Positions 60,199-64,000 of a stretch of 64,000 nt of DNA are shown here, in pieces (within the stretch, counting starts at the first letter, position 1; each line of letters starts with the position of its first letter). A model generated the notes under the pieces. The model was not told the origin of the DNA and made no database searches. It saw only the letters and a program-made list of their open reading frames with translations. Both the position numbers and the translations under genes were made by a program. Origin of the DNA: Oreohelix idahoensis. Taxonomy: Eukaryota > Mollusca > Gastropoda > Stylommatophora > Oreohelicidae. The DNA is taken from contig JAMPIV010000304.1 of the NCBI GenBank assembly GCA_024509875.1, positions 635,501 to 699,500 on the forward strand, given 5' to 3'.

Positions 60199-61940
60199 TT
60201 AACTGGAATCATGTGGGCATCTGGACAATATGTCCGCCATCACATTATCCGAACCACGGATAGCTCGCACCGTGAAATGGAAAGGCTGAAGAGCAATAGC
60301 ATAACGAGTAGATCTCGAGCTCTTCAAATCCTTACTTTGCATAGCCGTAAGAGCTTTTTGGTCGGTTTCCATAAAGAAATGCGCGCCCAGAAGGAACCTT
60401 TGTAGCTTAAGAATGGACCAAACCATAGCCAACAATTCACGGTCTAAAACCGAGTAATTCCTTCCTGCCGCATTTAGCTTCCTAGAAATATACATTACAG
60501 GATGCAGAGTTCCCGAATATTCCTGCATTAGTGCCGCTCCAATCCCAGTGGAAGAGGCATCACTACGAAGAACAAAAGTCTTATCAATCGTTGGTAGTCT
60601 TAAGATAGGATGAGATGAGAACAAATTCTTAACCTGATCCAATGAAGATTGGCATTCCTGGGACCAACGCACCATATTAGGAGAACCTTTTTTCAATAAC
60701 GATGAAAGTGGTGCCATAATGGAGGACAGATTCTCAATGAATCTTCCATAGAATTGTATCAATCCCAAGAGACTACGCACTTGCTTTTTTGTCTTCGGAA
60801 CCGAGATATTTAATATCTTCGAAATGTTTTGGTCCTCTGTCTTCAACAGACCATGACCAACTCGATGACCTAGGAAGGAAATTTCACTAAACCCAACAAA
60901 AGCTTTAGAGGGTTTTGCAGTCAAACTATGCTCACGTAGAGTAGATAGCAATTCCTTTAGACCCAAATAGTGTTCTTCCCAAGTATCGCTGAAAAGACAG
61001 ATGTCGTCTAAATATGCGATGACATCTGCACGATCTGATAGAATTCGTCGCATCATGCGCACGAAAGTCGCTGGGGCGTTCATAAGCCCGAAAGGCATAA
61101 AATTCCATTGAAACAGACCCCTAGGTGTCGAAAAGCAGTGAGAGGTTTGGCGTGTTCCGTCAGTGGGACTTGCCAATAACCTTTCGACAAGTCTAGTTTA
61201 GTAAAGAATTTAGCTTTAGAAAGTCTAATAAGTAGATCATCTAATAATGGCATAGGTTCAGCATCGAACTTCGTAACTTGATTTAATTTGCGATAGTCAA
61301 CGCAAAGACGTATGTTATTGTCTTTCTTTCGAACAATAACTATCGACGAAGAATAAGCTGAAGTGGATGGTTCAATTATTTGCAGTTGAATCATTTCATC
61401 CAATTCTTTCTCGACTTGTGCTTGAAAATGAATAGGTATTGGGTATGGTCTTACTCTGATCGGATTACGATCAGTAAGTATGATGTCATGTTCTATGACA
61501 TCTGTGTGTCCAGGAATGTCGGTAAGGACATCCTGATATGATTGTAGCGTAGAGGATACTTGACGTTGCTCCTCAAAAGACAAGTTCGAAGAGACGGTAA
61601 CGTTTTTCCATGATTCCGTAGAAGTAAGTGGAATCGCAGGAAGAGGTAAGTTAACGTCAGAAAAAATAGTTTCCTCATCCTGTATAACGGACAGGGATGA
61701 GATGTGACCATGTTGGACTGGAGAGTCGTCCGTCGCCTGGAAAATAGGCTGCAAATAGTCTGGACGTTCAATAAACTCTGTTAGCATATTTATATGGAAG
61801 GTTTTATGCTTTCCATCCACATCGACGATATAGTCGACATCGGAAATTTTGGAGACTATAGTGTATGGACCTTTCCATGAAATGAGAAGTCTATTCTCTC
61901 TTGAGGGAAGTAAGACAAACATGGATTTTGTTGTTTGCAA
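60199..61940 (-). pseudogene. gypsy integrase C-terminus, RT and RNase H in one protein, frameshifted
   Basis: The frame 61940-61080 starts with an integrase tail (SWKGPYTIV = GPY/F motif at residues 22-30, then FHINMLTEFIERPDYL), a linker with PGHTDVIEHDI, and RT fingers/palm (SSSIVIVRKKDNNIRLCVDY, RKLNQVTKFDAEPMPLLDDL, FFTKLDLSKGYWQVPL). After a 1-nt shift near 61120 the frame 61176-60199 continues with FQWNFMPFGLMNAPATF, VIAYLDDICLFS (catalytic YLDD), FLGHRVGHGLLKTEDQN, then RNase H VLRSDASSTGIGAALMQ, RELLAMVWSILKLQRFLLG, METDQKALT and SDNVMADILSRCP. Active-site residues of RT and RNase H are kept. Confidence 0.88.
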
Positions 61941-63746
61941 GAAAAACTATTATCAGGTTGGTAACTTTTATTAAAGTTCCCATGAATATTAGAACCAAAA
62001 TTCTGAGGACCTTTAAATTGTCTCCAATTACTTGAAGGAAAATTACCACGTGATGAACGCCCTTGGTGTTGTTCATAATCACGATTATCTTTCCTAGCCA
62101 AATTGTTGTTATTTTTGCCTATGGCAATGTGCTTAACATCATACTGCCTGAGCTGAGTACGATGGGTACTAACAGTTTTGTTTTCTTTTACGCACTTATC
62201 AGGAATCTGGGAATTCGATGCACGGTTTCCCTGAGGAATCTTAACATGACACTTATGAAAGTCCTCACCGTGATCGAAACTTGATTTACCTTTGTTGGCC
62301 TGACGCCAACTCCCATTAGAGGCAGTATCGTAATTCCGTGGGAAACTATATTTGCCACGAAAATTGTTGTTCCCATATTGCTTAGTATTACCATGAGCAC
62401 CAAGTGCATGTGGCTGGCTCTTTGCATTTGTAGAATATTGATCATCAGCTTTATGTCTAAATCTATTCACCTTGGTAGTAGATAACATTCTATTCTCCAA
62501 AACAATATCTAATAAACCATCAATTCTGTTGCGAAGTTTTGCAATTCCCACCTCTGCAACAGCTTTCTCTCTAGAAACAACTTCATGAACACTTTCGTTG
62601 ACTTTAACATGAAGTCTGTTGCACTCTAACCTTAAGTCATCTAACTGTGAAGTTAGAGTCTTCTCTTTAACTATTCTATCTCTAAGATCGTTACTCAACT
62701 TTTCCTTTTGAGATGTAGTTTCTAAAACCTTAGCTTTCTCTTGAACAAGTTCAAGTCTGAGTGCTTCCATAGCACTATGATGAGTAGACCTAAGTTCATC
62801 AATTTTCTTATCTTTTTCTTTGTTTGCTGTCAACTGTGTTAACTCCAGTTGCAGTGACTGAATCTCAGTATCCTTCCTATTCTTAAACATCTTCATCTCC
62901 TCCAGAGATTCCATACTCTTCTTTATAGCAGTACTTCGCAGAAGATCCACCTCATTACTTAGTTCCAGAATTGTTCTTTTATAAGACTCCTTGTCTTGTC
63001 CGGCCTGAGCTTTTACATTCTCATAGTCTATTTTGACTTGCTCTAGCTCACTAATAAGAGCCTGTTCTTTGCAAAGAAGATTGTTCTTCATTAAGCTCAA
63101 TTCAACTTCTAACTCATTTTTCTCCTTTTCCAGTTGAGATTGTTTAACGGAGAATTCACCAAGTTTCTTATTATCTTCCATTAGTGCCATCACTTTACAC
63201 TTCAGCATATGATTTTCACAATTCATTTCTGTTAATATATCAGTAAGAGCTTTATTCTCATGTTGAAGCTTCTCAGTAAGAGCATTATTTTTATCCAGAA
63301 GCTCATTTCCAGTCTTCTGTTTTTCTCTCCTTAGCTTCCAGTTTCTGTTTTATCTCGTCAGCTTCTCTGTCCAATTTTTTAATTTCAGCTTCTATCTTTT
63401 TCCGCTCGACTTTACTTCGCTGTTTTCTCTCTTCAAATTCTCTTTCTAACCGTTTCTCTTCAGCCTCCGCCTCTTTTTCTTGTTTTCTCATTTCCATCTG
63501 GAATTTTCTTTCATCTGATTGCATCTGCAATCTTAAATTCTCAGCTTCTGCTTTCTTTTGTTCAGCTTCTGTTTTCAATACTTCTGACCTTAATGCCATG
63601 GCGAATTGAGCAGATGAATATTCTTCCAATTCTTTACCAGACTTACCAAGGGTCAACCCTTGCTGGATGAAGAAATCCAAATTAGACATTCTGTCTAAAG
63701 AGATCAGAAACCTGAAAAATTCAACAATTACCTTATCCCACTTCAA
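61930..63746 (-). pseudogene. gypsy Gag-like protein, one frameshift
   Basis: The likely start is the Met at 63689 (MSNLDFFIQQGLTLGKSGKE), 19 codons into a frame open from 63746. Strongly charged coiled coil follows (KAEAENLRLQMQSDERKFQM, EEKRLEREFEERKQRSK). A 1-nt shift at about 63305 leads to the second frame (63300-61856) with more coiled coil, MLKCKVMALMEDNKKL, then an Asn/Gly/Arg/Ser-rich basic tail (GNNNFRGKYSFPRNYD, FGSNIHGNFNKSYQPD). No zinc knuckle is seen. The basic tail could replace it for RNA binding. The frame overlaps the integrase tail at 61928 because the region between was deleted. Confidence 0.65.
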
Positions 63747-64000
63747 TGGGAGACAAGTCTGAAATGCTAGACTTGTATACTCACTTCACTTTATTTCACT
63801 CTCTTAGTCTTAGACAAAGACCTTGTATGGTCCTCTTGTTTATAATGTAACAAAAAATCACTTGAGTACCTGTGGAAAATAATTCCTTTATATCCCACTC
63901 ACTATGGGCACAAGTCTTTTTTTATAAAGAACTTGAATATGTATTTCACCTTGTCTCAATCTTTGTGGATAACAAGTCTTTTATCAAAGAACTTGTATAA
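63747..64000 (-). other. 5' leader of the minus-strand gypsy element
   Basis: AT-rich sequence upstream of gag. The motif acaagtctt(t) / aagacttgt recurs several times (about 63752, 63805, 63912, 63970), giving short diverged repeats. The 5' LTR is not reached. Confidence 0.45.

Larger units (their letters stand above)
55293..64000 (-). mobile_element. Ty3/gypsy element, gag - integrase - RT - RNase H order (Gmr1-like), 5' end outside
   Basis: Minus strand. Order from the right edge: Gag coiled coil and Asn/Gly-rich tail (63746-61930), integrase C-terminal GPY/F domain (about 61940-61750), RT (about 61550-60800), RNase H (to 60199), non-coding, polypurine tract, 3' LTR (56399-55293). An RTE LINE (56686-60006) is nested in the 3' region. 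The integrase end runs straight into RT in one frame with no LTR between. This order, the reverse of most Ty3/gypsy elements, defines the known Gmr1 group. Protease and the integrase core are missing at 61930, where gag is joined to the GPY/F part. Three frameshifts make it inactive. Confidence 0.82.

Overview
This is a 64 kb piece of a repeat-packed animal nuclear genome. It holds parts of two recognisable host genes embedded in many transposable-element copies. Spliced genes with GT/AG introns, RTE-, I- and R2/NeSL-type LINEs with microsatellite tails, tRNA-derived SINEs and Ty3/gypsy elements with the integrase upstream of reverse transcriptase all fit an invertebrate. I infer a lophotrochozoan, most likely a mollusc; no species can be named from sequence alone.

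Host genes. Positions 1-1179 (+) are the last coding exon of an ARMC5-like gene (BTB/POZ domain). A complete six-exon gene for the mitochondrial p32/MAM33 protein C1QBP lies on the minus strand from 45326 to 19929. Its splice sites and phases join to 852 nt (283 aa plus stop), and its introns hold most of the window's repeats, including a 16 kb intron between exons 2 and 3. One weak candidate exon lies at 17277-17372 (+).

Layout. 1422-11013: a Tigger/pogo DNA transposon split by a gypsy relic (2631-10990), which itself holds an RTE LINE in its 5' LTR and an I-type LINE in its interior. 11016-19900: small repeats, a hAT-type MITE, a mariner pseudogene cut by a LINE fragment, and a 52-nt poly-C run. 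19929-45326: C1QBP. Its introns contain LINE 3' ends, a chimeric RTE LINE array (25199-30188, inside an older LINE), a very young 9.1 kb LTR element with 2.8 kb LTRs that encodes only Gag and protease (31235-40312), a mariner-type MITE, and nested LINEs. 45640-53076: LINE remnants, including an RLE-type LINE split by a probable solo LTR with a 65-bp tandem array. 53077-64000: an LTR and leader of a gypsy element on the plus strand, then a related gypsy element on the minus strand (gag, integrase C-terminus, RT, RNase H, 3' LTR) holding a full-length 3.3 kb RTE LINE.

Best candidates for something unusual are the Gag-protease-only LTR element with giant near-identical LTRs (31235-40312), its minus-strand promoter, and its duplicated LTR/primer-binding junction. 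Next come the gypsy element with integrase upstream of RT, and the nesting histories, which can be read from target-site duplications.
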